64,000 bases of DNA from Bradyrhizobium sp. Ai1a-2 (GTDB lineage Bacteria > Pseudomonadota > Alphaproteobacteria > Rhizobiales > Xanthobacteraceae), in contig NZ_AUEZ01000020.1 of NCBI RefSeq assembly GCF_000426245.1, positions 54,648 through 118,647 of the forward strand, given 5' to 3'. This document shows positions 26,615 through 34,993 of this stretch, piece after piece (the first letter of the stretch is position 1; the number at the start of each line of letters is the position of its first letter). A program made the translations under genes and the position numbers. A model generated the notes under the pieces. It was not told the origin of the DNA. It worked only from the letters and a program-made list of their open reading frames with translations, and ran no database searches.

Positions 26615-27985
26615 TCAGGAACAGCCGCAGCCGGACCTGCCGGCGGCCTTGGCGATGGCATCGTCGGAGCAGCAGGCGACGCTGCCGGCGGGTGCCGGTC
26701 CGCCGCAGCAGCTGGATGCTGCGACCCCGCCCTCAACGCCGCCGCGCGTGCAGACGCCGGTTTCGGGGAGTTCGAGTTCGACGCGCTCGGCGGCTTCCCT
26801 GTCGCCGGCGATGTCGGCGGCGATCGAGCGCACCTGTTCGTAGCCGGTGATCATGAGGAAGGTTGGCGCCCGGCCGTAGGATTTCATGCCGGCGAGGTAG
26901 AAGCCGCGATCGTCCTGCTGCAGTTCGCGCGCGCCGTGCGGGCGCACGGTGCCGCAGGAATGCTCGTTGGGATCGATCAGCGGTGCGAGCGCGACTGGCG
27001 CTTCGATTGCAGGATCGAGCCGAAGCCGGATCTCGCTCAGGAAAGAGAGGTCCGGACGGAAGCCGGTTGCGATGACCAGCTCGTCGGCGACGACGCTGCG
27101 TCCACAGCAGGCCGACGAAGTCGCGATCCGAAGCCGGCCGTCGCTCGGCGAGATCGCCGAGACAGAAAATTCGGCCTCGACCTGGACCTCGCCTGATGCG
27201 ACCAGCGAGGCGAAGTGGGTGCCGAGCTCACCGCGCGCGGCCAGTCTGTCGGCCGCGCCGCCTCCGAATGCCTTGGCCGGATCATTGCCCCGGAGCAGCC
27301 AGATCGGGCGGGTGCCCGGCACCTGATGGGCCAGTGTCGCCAGATCGGTCAGGGTACCGATCGCCGAGTGTCCCGCGCCGAGTACAGCGACGGTCTTGCC
27401 GGCGTAGCGCCCACGGTCTTTTCCGAGCGCGTCCGGCATCCCATAGGCGATCTTCGCTTGTGCATCGCGTTCTCCGATCGCCGGCAGGCCGTTCGCGCCA
27501 GCAGGATTCGGCGAGGCCCACGTTCCGGAGGCGTCGATGACGGCATCAACGTGCAGGGTCTCCGGACCTTTGCCGTTCTGGTAGCGTATCTCGAAGGGAG
27601 CCGCTTCCCGGCCTCTCGTCCTCGCCTTATCGAAGCCGGCACGGGCAACGGCGGTGACGCGGCTCGATGGGCGGATAACGTCCTTCAGGGGCGTGCGCGT
27701 CGCGAGCGGGACAAGATACTGCGCCAGGAGCTCGCCGCCGGTCGGATAGACCTGCGGGTCCGGTGAATTCCAGCCTGTTGGCGCGAGCAGCCGAGCAGCG
27801 GCCCGATCGACGTTGTATTCCCAGGGTGAAAAGAGCTGGACGTGTTGCCATTGACGGACCGCATGTCCGGCTTCTGGTCCGGACTCGAGCACGACGGGCG
27901 TCATGCCGCGCTCCAGCACATGCGCGGCCGCAGCCAGGCCGACGGGTCCGCCTCCTATGATCGCGACCGTCTTTCCTGCGCTCAT
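26615..27985 (-). CDS. FAD/NAD(P)-dependent oxidoreductase with Cys-rich tail, arsenic-linked
   Basis: The 456-residue flavoprotein has an N-terminal FAD site (GGGPVG, residues 11-16) and a second nucleotide motif VLGAGHSAIG, as in flavin monooxygenases. The C-terminal 33 residues carry three cysteine clusters (SSCCGG, ACCSDD, GCGCS), a natural trap for trivalent arsenic. A longer frame to 28,135 is rejected because GGAGCGG precedes the ATG at 27,985. It lies 47 bases downstream of arsR and 11 bases before the MFS gene. Oxidation or reduction of an arsenical is inferred and not shown. Confidence 0.82.
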   Translation of the reverse strand: MSAGKTVAIIGGGPVGLAAAAHVLERGMTPVVLESGPEAGHAVRQWQHVQLFSPWEYNVDRAAARLLAPTGWNSPDPQVYPTGGELLAQYLVPLATRTPLKDVIRPSSRVTAVARAGFDKARTRGREAAPFEIRYQNGKGPETLHVDAVIDASGTWASPNPAGANGLPAIGERDAQAKIAYGMPDALGKDRGRYAGKTVAVLGAGHSAIGTLTDLATLAHQVPGTRPIWLLRGNDPAKAFGGGAADRLAARGELGTHFASLVASGEVQVEAEFSVSAISPSDGRLRIATSSACCGRSVVADELVIATGFRPDLSFLSEIRLRLDPAIEAPVALAPLIDPNEHSCGTVRPHGARELQQDDRGFYLAGMKSYGRAPTFLMITGYEQVRSIAADIAGDREAAERVELELPETGVCTRGGVEGGVAASSCCGGPAPAGSVACCSDDAIAKAAGRSGCGCS

Positions 27986-28032
27986 TTTCCGCTCCTGTCC
28001 TTCTAGAATTACCGAATGAGCTGGCAAAGAAA

Positions 28033-28350
28033 TCAGGCCGCTGTCTGTGCTTTTTCGCATTGGGTCTCGTCGATGCAGCACTCGGCAACGAGGAAATCCA
28101 CCAAACCCTGCATCGTGTCGTATTCGGCGTGGCAAACCAGCGTCGTGCCCTCGCGCACCTGCGAGATCAGACCGACGGAGACCAGCGTCTTGATATGGTG
28201 CGACAGTGTCGAAGCCGGAATCTTGAGCCGCTCCTGCAGGCGCCCGACCGGCATGCCCGCACGTCCGGCGCGGACCAGCGCGCGATAGATTTTCAATCGG
28301 GTCGGGTTGCCTAGCGCTTCGAGGCGGGCCGCTGCATCATCGATCTTCAT
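28033..28350 (-). CDS. arsR: ArsR-family repressor 1
   Basis: This 105-residue winged-helix regulator has the recognition stretch IPASTLSHHIKTLVSVGLIS. Cysteines in ECCIDETQC near the C-terminus probably bind As(III), releasing DNA. This is the C-terminal-cysteine type of ArsR and not the CVCDLC type. It leads the minus-strand unit (flavoprotein, MFS) and faces the second ArsR across about 136 bases. Confidence 0.9.
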   Translation of the reverse strand: MKIDDAAARLEALGNPTRLKIYRALVRAGRAGMPVGRLQERLKIPASTLSHHIKTLVSVGLISQVREGTTLVCHAEYDTMQGLVDFLVAECCIDETQCEKAQTAA

Positions 28351-28390
28351 GAGGAAAAAATGCGTCCGACCTCATGCGTTGTCAATCGAT

Positions 28391-28490
28391 ATTTCTGGTA
28401 TATTGGAAATAGCGAGGCGCCGCCGCCAACCATCCAGCGTTTGGAATCTGGTTGACTTGATCCAATATTTCCATAAATCTGGATATATGG
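28391..28490. promoter_or_regulatory. divergent ars promoter region with candidate ArsR operators
   Basis: Two AT-rich imperfect palindromes are seen: ATTTCTGGTATATTGGAAAT (28,391-28,410) and CCATAAATCTGGATATATGG (28,471-28,490), the second overlapping the ATG of arsR2. They are unlike the GC-rich surroundings and are good candidates for the two repressors. A near-leaderless arsR2 transcript is likely. Confidence 0.55.
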
Positions 28491-28849
28491 AAACTGAAGA
28501 CGCAGTTTTGGCTCTCGCGGCCCTCTCGCAATCCACCCGTCTGGAAGCCTTCCGGACGCTGGTCAGGCACGAGCCCGACGGTCTTGCGGCTGGCGATCTT
28601 GCCCGCCTGCTCGAGGTCCCGTCCAACACGCTGTCGGCGCATCTGGCGATCCTCAGCCGTGCGCGACTTGTGACCTCCGAACGGCGGAGCCGCTCGATCG
28701 TCTACCGCGCCAACCTGGCCGAGTTTCGCAACGTGGCTCTGTTCCTGCTCCGGGATTGCTGTGACGGGCGACCGGAGGTTTGCGCGCCGGTCGTCGAAAG
28801 CCTGCAACCCTGCTGCCCTCCGAAACGAAAGGAGCGAACCCGTGGCTGA
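28487..28849 (+). CDS. arsR: ArsR-family repressor 2
   Basis: The frame from ATG 28,487 (METEDAVLALAALSQSTRLEAF) gives a 120-residue ArsR regulator with helix-turn-helix VPSNTLSAHLAILSRARLV. Cys pairs appear late, in RDCCDGRPEVC and QPCCPP, the likely arsenite site. It opens the plus-strand unit and overlaps the arsenate reductase start by eight bases. It is only distantly similar to ArsR1, suggesting two inputs or separate acquisition. Confidence 0.88.
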   Translation: METEDAVLALAALSQSTRLEAFRTLVRHEPDGLAAGDLARLLEVPSNTLSAHLAILSRARLVTSERRSRSIVYRANLAEFRNVALFLLRDCCDGRPEVCAPVVESLQPCCPPKRKERTRG

Positions 28850-29369
28850 CAACCTTTACAACGTCCTGTTTCTCTGCACCGGCAACTCCGCGCGTTCGAT
28901 CATGGCGGAAGCGATTCTCCGGAAGGACGGTGCGGGCCGTTTCCGGGCCTTTTCTGCCGGAAGTGCAGCGAAGGGCGCGGTGCATCCGCTGGCGCTGCGC
29001 ACGCTCGAGAGCCTGGATTACCCGACCGACGGCATGCGCTCGAAGGGCTGGCTGGAGTTCGCCGCCGACGACGCGCCGGTGATGGATTTCGTCTTCACCG
29101 TCTGTGACAACGCTGCTGGCGAGACCTGCCCGGTTTGGCCCGGGCAGCCGATGACAGCCCATTGGGGAATCGAGGACCCTGCCGAAGCGCAGGGGACAGA
29201 ACTGGAGAAGCAGGCGGCATTCATGACCGCGTTCCGCTACCTCAAGAACCGCATCGGCACCTTCGTCAGCCTCCCGCTGCGGAGCATCGACAAACTCTCG
29301 CTAGGCACCAAGCTGCGCGAGATCGGTCGTTCCGAAGGCGCTACCTCCACCCGAAACGACGTGGCCTGA
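28842..29369 (+). CDS. arsC: arsenate reductase, low-molecular-weight phosphatase type
   Basis: The 175-residue enzyme reduces As(V) to As(III) with thioredoxin-like electrons. The phosphate-binding loop CTGNSARS lies right after the N-terminal strand LYNVLFL. It starts at GTG 28,842 behind AAAGGAGCG, overlapping arsR2 by eight bases. Product As(III) would be passed to the adjoining Acr3 efflux pump. Confidence 0.9.
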   Translation: MADNLYNVLFLCTGNSARSIMAEAILRKDGAGRFRAFSAGSAAKGAVHPLALRTLESLDYPTDGMRSKGWLEFAADDAPVMDFVFTVCDNAAGETCPVWPGQPMTAHWGIEDPAEAQGTELEKQAAFMTAFRYLKNRIGTFVSLPLRSIDKLSLGTKLREIGRSEGATSTRNDVA

Positions 29370-29372
29370 AGC

Positions 29373-30428
29373 ATGAGTATTTTTGAACGGTATCTGACCC
29401 TTTGGGTCGCGCTTTGCATTGTGACCGGTGTCGCGCTCGGCCATGTCATGCCAGGCTTCTTTGGCGCGGTTGCGGCCGCCGAGATCGCCAAGGTCAACCT
29501 CCCGGTCGCGGTGCTGATCTGGCTCATGATCGTGCCGATGCTGCTCAAGATCGACTTCGGGGCGCTGGGACAGGTCCGCGAACACTGGCGGGGTGTCGGC
29601 GTTACGCTGTTCATCAATTGGGCCGTGAAGCCGTTCTCTATGGCGCTGCTCGGTTCGTTCTTCATCGGCCATGTCTTCGCGCCGTTCCTACCGTCGGGAC
29701 AGATTCCCTCCTACATAGCAGGCCTGATCCTGCTTGCGGCCGCACCGTGCACCGCAATGGTGTTCGTGTGGTCCAATCTCTGTGAGGGTGAGCCTCACTA
29801 CACGCTCAGCCAGGTCGCGCTGAACGACGTGATCATGGTGTTCCTGTTCGCGCCGCTGGTGGGGCTCCTCCTGGGCGTGGCGTCGATCACCGTTCCTTGG
29901 AGCACGCTGCTGCTTTCAGTGGTCCTGTACATCGTGGTGCCGGTCGCGGTCGCGCAGGTTTGGCGTGGCGCGCTGCTGCGTGCCGGCGGCGGCGCGTTCG
30001 AGCGCACCATGCGGATGCTGCAGCCCCTCTCGCTCGTGGCGTTGCTCGCCACTCTGGTGCTGCTGTTCGGCTTTCAGGGCGAGCAGATCATCAGGCAACC
30101 GGTCGTCATCGCAATCCTCGCCGTGCCGATCCTAATTCAGGTCTACCTCAATGCGGGCCTTGCGTACTGGCTCAGCCGGCGGTTCGGCGTCGCCTGGTGT
30201 GTGGCTGCGCCGGCTGCTCTGATCGGTGCCAGCAACTTTTTTGAACTGGCGGTTGCTGCCGCGATCAGCCTGTTCGGTCTCAACTCCGGCGCGGCGCTGG
30301 CTACGGTCGTCGGCGTTCTCGTCGAGGTGCCAGTGATGCTTTCCGTGGTCCGCATCGTCAAGGCGACGAGGGGATGGTACGAGGCTGGAGCCGCTACGTC
30401 GGCGCGGGCAGTGGAGGCGCAACAATGA
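29373..30428 (+). CDS. arsenite efflux permease Acr3
   Basis: This 351-residue inner-membrane carrier of the BASS superfamily has ten helices and the essential cysteine in the APCTAMVFVW motif of helix 4. The opening FERYLTLWVALCIVTGVALGH is typical of Acr3. It exports As(III) made by the two reductases on either side. The next gene starts inside its stop codon (ATGA). Confidence 0.93.
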   Translation: MSIFERYLTLWVALCIVTGVALGHVMPGFFGAVAAAEIAKVNLPVAVLIWLMIVPMLLKIDFGALGQVREHWRGVGVTLFINWAVKPFSMALLGSFFIGHVFAPFLPSGQIPSYIAGLILLAAAPCTAMVFVWSNLCEGEPHYTLSQVALNDVIMVFLFAPLVGLLLGVASITVPWSTLLLSVVLYIVVPVAVAQVWRGALLRAGGGAFERTMRMLQPLSLVALLATLVLLFGFQGEQIIRQPVVIAILAVPILIQVYLNAGLAYWLSRRFGVAWCVAAPAALIGASNFFELAVAAAISLFGLNSGAALATVVGVLVEVPVMLSVVRIVKATRGWYEAGAATSARAVEAQQ

Positions 30429-30829
30429 CGGTCACCATCTATCACAACCCGGATTGCGGCACGTCCCGCAATACGCTTGCCATGATCCGGCAAAGCGGCA
30501 TCGAGCCTACCGTCATCGAGTATCTCAAGACGCCGCCCTCGCGCGAGACGCTCAAGGAACTGATCGCCGCGATGGGCATCCCGGTGCGTGCCCTGCTGCG
30601 CGAGAAAGGCACGCCCTATAAGGACCTTGGCCTCGACGATCCGAAATGGTCCGACGACCAACTGCTGGATTTCATGATGGCGCATCCCGTCCTGATCAAC
30701 CGTCCCATCGTGGTCACGCCGAAAGGCGTCCGGTTGTGCAGGCCGTCCGAGGCGGTCATCGATTTGCTCGACAACCCGGTCGGACGTTTCGTGAAGGAGG
30801 ATGGCGAGGTGGTCGAAGGCCGCAGATAA
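30425..30829 (+). CDS. arsC: arsenate reductase, glutaredoxin-coupled type
   Basis: The 134-residue ArsC starts MTVTIYHNPDCGTSRNTL, with the catalytic cysteine in NPDCGTSRN. The conserved NRPIVVTPKG and arginine-bearing VRLCRPSE stretches are present. This fold is unrelated to the reductase at 28,842, so the operon encodes two independent ways to reduce As(V). It is translationally coupled to acr3. Confidence 0.93.
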   Translation: MTVTIYHNPDCGTSRNTLAMIRQSGIEPTVIEYLKTPPSRETLKELIAAMGIPVRALLREKGTPYKDLGLDDPKWSDDQLLDFMMAHPVLINRPIVVTPKGVRLCRPSEAVIDLLDNPVGRFVKEDGEVVEGRR

Positions 30830-30854
30830 ATTCCGGCCCGCAAAAGTAGCCTCG

Positions 30855-30962
30855 GTCATTCCGGGGCGGCGCGCAGCGCCGAGCCCGGAATCCATTTCTC
30901 CGCCAGCGCCCGCTGCCTGACGGATTCCGGGCTCGCGCTTACGCGCGCCCCGAAATGACGAG
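30855..30962. repeat. ATTCCGGGGC palindromic repeat
   Basis: Inverted blocks CATTCCGGGGCG...CCCGGAATCC and GGATTCCGGGCTCGCG...CCCCGAAATGACG form a long hairpin-rich unit. A related copy is at 44,990-45,095. It lies between convergent arsC and homospermidine synthase. Confidence 0.75.
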
Positions 30963-30977
30963 AGGAGAGAGTCCGCG

Positions 30978-32411
30978 TCACCGCACCAGGATGTTCCGGA
31001 ACTGCCAGGGATCGGAGGTGTCGATATCCTCTGGGAACAGGCCGGGCCGGTCGGCGAGCGGGGTCCAGTCGGTGTAGAAGCCCTTCACCGGGCCAAGATA
31101 TGGCCGCTGGATTTCCAGGCAGCGGTGAAAATCCAGCTCGTCGGCTTCGACGATGCCGGCCTCCGGATTTTCCAGGGCCCAGACCATGCCCGCGAGCACG
31201 GCTGACGACACCTGCATGCCGGTCGCGTTCTGGTAGGGCGCGATCCGGCGGGTCTCCTCGATCGAGAGCTGTGAGCCGTACCAATAGGCGTTCTTGGCGT
31301 GGCCGTAGAGCAGCACGCCGAGCTCGTCGATGCCGTCCTCGATCTCGTTCTCGTCCAGGATGTGCCATTTCGGCTGCATCTTGCCGGCAGCGCCGAACAT
31401 CTCGTGCAGCGACAGCACGGCGTCGTTGGCCGGATGGTAGGCGTAGTGGCAGGTCGGGCGATAGACCACCTTCTCGCCGTCGCGCACGGTGAAATAATCC
31501 GCAATCGAGATCGACTCGTTGTGGGTGACGAGGAAGCCATATTGCGCGCCGGGAGTCGGGCACCAGGAGCGTACGCGGGTGTTGGCGCCGGGCTGCAGCA
31601 AATAGATCGCGGCCTGGCAGCCATGTTCGTGGGTGCGGCCGTTCTCCGGCATCCACGTCTCGTTGGTGCCCCAGCCGAGCTCGGCCGGCTGCAGGCCCTC
31701 GGAGACGAAGCCTTCGACCGACCAGGTGTTGACGAAGACGTTCATCGGCTTCGGCTTCTTCGAGCGCTGGGTGTCGCGCTCGGCGATGTGGATGCCCTTG
31801 ACGCCGAGCTTATGGGCGAGCTGGCCCCAGCCCTCGCGGCTCTTCGGCTCGTTGAATTCGACGCCGGTGTCGCGGGCGATGTCGAGCAGCGCCTGCTTGA
31901 CGAACCAGGACACCATGCCGGGATTGGCGCCGCAGGTGGAGACCGCAGTGGTGCCGCCCGGGTTCTTGCGCTTGGCGGCGAGCAGCGTCTCGCGCAGCGC
32001 GTAGTTCGAGCGTCCTTCGGTGCCGATGTTCTTGTCGAAATAGAAGCCGGTCCACGGCTCGATCACCGTGTCGATGTAGAGCGCGCCGATCTCGCGGCAC
32101 AGCGTCATGATGTCGACCGAGGAGGTATCGACCGAGAGGTTGACGCAAAAGCCCTGGCCGCCGCCGGCGGTCAGGAGCGGTACCAGCAGTTCGCGGTAGT
32201 TTTCGCGGGTGACGCCATCCTTGATGAAGCGCACGCCATGCTTCCTGGCGAGCTCGCCGTCCTCGTGCGGATCGATGATGACGAAGCGCGACTTGTCATA
32301 ATCGAAATGCCGCTCGATCAGGGGCAGCGTGCCTTTGCCGATCGAGCCGAAGCCGATCATGACAATAGGGCCGGAAATCTTGGCGTGGATCTGCGAGGAG
32401 GGGCTCATCAT
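30978..32411 (-). CDS. hss: homospermidine synthase
   Basis: This 477-residue NAD-dependent enzyme joins two putrescines (or spermidine and putrescine) into homospermidine, the main polyamine of many rhizobia. The Rossmann motif GFGSIGKG occurs near residue 21, followed by FVIIDPHEDGE. Two adjacent ATGs exist (32,411 and 32,408), and GGAG just upstream suits either. It is the last gene of a minus-strand polyamine operon that begins with a decarboxylase. Confidence 0.92.
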   Translation of the reverse strand: MMSPSSQIHAKISGPIVMIGFGSIGKGTLPLIERHFDYDKSRFVIIDPHEDGELARKHGVRFIKDGVTRENYRELLVPLLTAGGGQGFCVNLSVDTSSVDIMTLCREIGALYIDTVIEPWTGFYFDKNIGTEGRSNYALRETLLAAKRKNPGGTTAVSTCGANPGMVSWFVKQALLDIARDTGVEFNEPKSREGWGQLAHKLGVKGIHIAERDTQRSKKPKPMNVFVNTWSVEGFVSEGLQPAELGWGTNETWMPENGRTHEHGCQAAIYLLQPGANTRVRSWCPTPGAQYGFLVTHNESISIADYFTVRDGEKVVYRPTCHYAYHPANDAVLSLHEMFGAAGKMQPKWHILDENEIEDGIDELGVLLYGHAKNAYWYGSQLSIEETRRIAPYQNATGMQVSSAVLAGMVWALENPEAGIVEADELDFHRCLEIQRPYLGPVKGFYTDWTPLADRPGLFPEDIDTSDPWQFRNILVR

Positions 32412-32462
32412 TTTCTCCAGGAGATGGCTCGAGCGGGTGGATGGTTGGTGGACGTTAGTGGA

Positions 32463-32852
32463 TCAGGCAGTGCGTCGTTTCGCGGTGACTTCGATTTCGA
32501 CCTTCATCTCGGGCTTGTAGAGGCCCGCGACGATCAAGAGCGTGGCTGCGGGGCGGATGTCGCCGAGCAACTCGCCGCAGACCGCGAAGTGCGCGTCCGC
32601 GTCTTTGACATCGGTCAGGTAGTAGGTCGCGCGGACAATGTCGGCCAGCGCGAAGCCGCCTTCCTTCAGGGCGGCCTCGATGGTCTTGAAACAGTTCCGT
32701 GACTGGCTCGTGACATCGCCGGGCATTGTCATCGTGGTGTAATCATAGCCGGTGGTTCCCGCGACGAAGGCGAAGTCGCCGTCGATCACGGCGCGGCTGT
32801 AGCCGGCGGTCTTCTCGAAGGGCGAGCCGGTCGAGATCAGGCGACGGGACAT
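32463..32852 (-). CDS. RidA (YjgF/UK114) family protein
   Basis: The 129-residue protein shows RidA features: head GSPFEKTAGYSRAVIDGDFAFVAGTTG, then the region around NCFKTIEAALKEGGF and a C-terminal LIVAGLYKPEMKVEIEVTA. The arginine normally salt-bridging the imine substrate lies in DIRPAATLL. RidA proteins hydrolyse reactive enamines and imines made by PLP enzymes. That suits its place between a PLP decarboxylase and homospermidine synthase, whose reaction passes through an imine. Confidence 0.88.
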   Translation of the reverse strand: MSRRLISTGSPFEKTAGYSRAVIDGDFAFVAGTTGYDYTTMTMPGDVTSQSRNCFKTIEAALKEGGFALADIVRATYYLTDVKDADAHFAVCGELLGDIRPAATLLIVAGLYKPEMKVEIEVTAKRRTA

Positions 32853-32949
32853 TCAGGACCTCCTATCTGAGCATTGCGCGACACCCGGGTATCGCGCGGG
32901 TTTACGGGATTTTCCCGGCCGCGCAAACCTCAGGTGTTGGTTTCGCGGA

Positions 32950-33120
32950 TCAGCGGGAGTGCTGGGTCGTGTCGGTGGCCGGAGCGGACGGCGAGCTCCA
33001 GCGGCGCACGAAGATGTCCCTGACGATCATGACCGAGATCAGGATTAGGACGATGGTGGTGATGACGCTGCGCAGGCGTGGACGCACGACATCACCGGTT
33101 GCGGGAAGGTTTTCGGCCAT
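32950..33120 (-). CDS. 56-residue single-pass membrane protein
   Basis: From ATG 33,120 a 56-codon frame encodes a polar head (MAENLPATGDVVRPRLR), a hydrophobic helix (SVITTIVLILISVMIV) and a basic then polar tail. It starts 11 bases after the acetyltransferase stop and stays in the polyamine operon. It is read in the same frame as a longer Arg-rich shadow frame, but only this segment looks like protein. The function is unknown. Confidence 0.55.
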   Translation of the reverse strand: MAENLPATGDVVRPRLRSVITTIVLILISVMIVRDIFVRRWSSPSAPATDTTQHSR

Positions 33121-33131
33121 GATCGCAACCG

Positions 33132-33728
33132 TCACGCGGCCTGCGGCACGGCGCGCAATGCCTTCGCGCGTGCCTTGCGTTTGAGCAGCAGTGCGCCGGT
33201 CGCGATGATCATCCCGCAGGCACCGTCGAGCGCACCTTCGGAAAGTTCGAGACCGAGCAGCCGCTCGCGCTCGAACGGGCCGGGCAGCGCCACTTCGCCC
33301 ATCTTCTCGGGCGAGAAGCCGAAGCGGGCGTAATAGGGCGCATCGCCGAGCAGGATCACCGCGCCATGGCCGCGCAGACGCGCGAGCTCGAGCGCGCGGT
33401 CCATCAGCGCAGCGCCGACGCCGAGGCCGCGGCAGGTGGAATCCACCGCCAGCGGCCCCAGCATCAGCGCGGGTTTGCCCCCGGCGCTGACGTGCCACAA
33501 CCGCAACGTTCCGACCAGCCGGCCGCTCGCGATCGCCGACAGGGCAAGGCCTTCGGCGGGCGCGCGTCCGTCGCGCAGGCGCTGGCATGTGCGCTGATGG
33601 CGGTTCTCGCCAAAGCAGGCATCCAGCAGCATTTCACGCGTCTCGACGTCCGAGGAACGTTCCGCACGGATCGCGAACGGAGCGGCGCTCGGGGTGAGGG
33701 CAACGGTGGTCTTCCGCAAAGCAGTCAT
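33132..33728 (-). CDS. GNAT-family N-acetyltransferase in polyamine operon
   Basis: This 198-residue acetyltransferase has motif A GPLAVDSTCRGLGVGAALMDRAL and motif B DAPYYARFGF, as in the YhbS branch. It sits 122 bases downstream of the ornithine-type decarboxylase. Acetylation of a polyamine is an attractive reading of the context, but the sequence alone does not prove it. Confidence 0.85.
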   Translation of the reverse strand: MTALRKTTVALTPSAAPFAIRAERSSDVETREMLLDACFGENRHQRTCQRLRDGRAPAEGLALSAIASGRLVGTLRLWHVSAGGKPALMLGPLAVDSTCRGLGVGAALMDRALELARLRGHGAVILLGDAPYYARFGFSPEKMGEVALPGPFERERLLGLELSEGALDGACGMIIATGALLLKRKARAKALRAVPQAA

Positions 33729-33850
33729 GGCACGTCAGTCCCCGCTTCCAGCGGCGGGGCACACCGGTGGAAGCGTCGTTCGAAAAATTCGAAAATGTCG
33801 GAATGGGAGCCGGCCAGCCGGCTCCCGGTTCGTCGATCCTTAGCGGCGGA

Positions 33851-34993
33851 TCAGATGTGGTAGGTCCGCAGCGGCGGGATGCCGTTGAAGGCCACCGACG
33901 AGTAGGTCGACGTATAGGCGCCGGTACCCTCGATCAGCAGCTTGTCGCCGATCTCGAGCGTCACGGGCAGCGGATACGGCAGCTTCTCGTACAGCACGTC
34001 GGCGGAATCGCAGGTCGGGCCTGCGAGCACGCACGGCGTCATGTCCGCCCCGTCATGCGGGGTGCGGATCGCGTAGCGGATCGATTCGTCCATCGTCTCG
34101 GCGAGACCGCCGAACTTGCCGATGTCGAGATAGACCCAGCGCACCTCGTCCTCGTCGCTCTTCCTGGAGATCAGAACGACTTCGGTCTCGATGATGCCGG
34201 CATTGCCGACCATGCCGCGGCCCGGCTCGATGATCGTCTCCGGGATCTGGTTGCCGAAATGCTTGCGCAGCGCGCGGAAGATCGACCGGCCGTACTGCAC
34301 GACCGGAGGAACGTCCTTCAGGTACTTGGTCGGGAAGCCGCCGCCCATGTTGACCATGGACAGGTTGATCCCGCGCTCGGCGCAGTCACGGAATACGGTC
34401 GAGGCCATCGCCAGTGCGCGATCCCACGCCTTCACCTTGCGCTGCTGCGAGCCGACATGGAAGGAGATGCCGACGGGCTCCAGCCCCAGCCGCTTGGCGA
34501 GGTCGAGCACGTCGACCGCCATCTCCGGGTCGCAGCCGAACTTGCGCGACAGCGGCCATTCGGCGCCGGCGCAATCATAGAGGATGCGGCAGAACACCTT
34601 GGCGCCGGATGCGGCGCGGGCGACCTTCTCGACCTCGGCGGCGCAGTCGACGGCGAACAGGCGAATGCCGAGCGCGAAGGCACGCGCGATGTCGCGCTCC
34701 TTCTTGATCGTGTTGCCATAGGAGATGCGGTCCGGCGTCGCGCCTGCGGCCAGCGCCATCTCGATCTCGGCAACCGTTGCGGTGTCGAAGCAGGAGCCGA
34801 GCGAGGCGAGCAGCGACAGCACTTCCGGCGCCGGGTTGGCCTTCACCGCGTAGAACACGCGGCTGTCCGGCAACGCCTTCGCGAAACTCTGGTAGTTGTC
34901 GCGCACGATTTCGAGGTCGACGACGAGGCACGGCTCGGTGTCGAGGCCCTCGCTGCGGCGGTGACGCAGGAATTCCTGGATGCGCTCGGTCAT
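33851..34993 (-). CDS. ornithine/lysine decarboxylase, PLP fold type III
   Basis: The 380-residue enzyme makes putrescine (or cadaverine) from ornithine (or lysine). The PLP lysine is K51 in FYAVKANP. HVGSQ, NMGGGFP and EPGRGMVG bind cofactor, and CDSADVL carries the catalytic cysteine supplied across the dimer. A longer frame to 35,107 is rejected because the family begins at MTERIQEFL. It heads a minus-strand operon ending with homospermidine synthase, and a leader of about 480 bases precedes it. Confidence 0.9.
   Translation of the reverse strand: MTERIQEFLRHRRSEGLDTEPCLVVDLEIVRDNYQSFAKALPDSRVFYAVKANPAPEVLSLLASLGSCFDTATVAEIEMALAAGATPDRISYGNTIKKERDIARAFALGIRLFAVDCAAEVEKVARAASGAKVFCRILYDCAGAEWPLSRKFGCDPEMAVDVLDLAKRLGLEPVGISFHVGSQQRKVKAWDRALAMASTVFRDCAERGINLSMVNMGGGFPTKYLKDVPPVVQYGRSIFRALRKHFGNQIPETIIEPGRGMVGNAGIIETEVVLISRKSDEDEVRWVYLDIGKFGGLAETMDESIRYAIRTPHDGADMTPCVLAGPTCDSADVLYEKLPYPLPVTLEIGDKLLIEGTGAYTSTYSSVAFNGIPPLRTYHI

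Noticed and set aside
31299..32702. A 467-codon plus-strand frame
   Set aside because: It is antisense to homospermidine synthase and RidA, both of which have clear family signatures.
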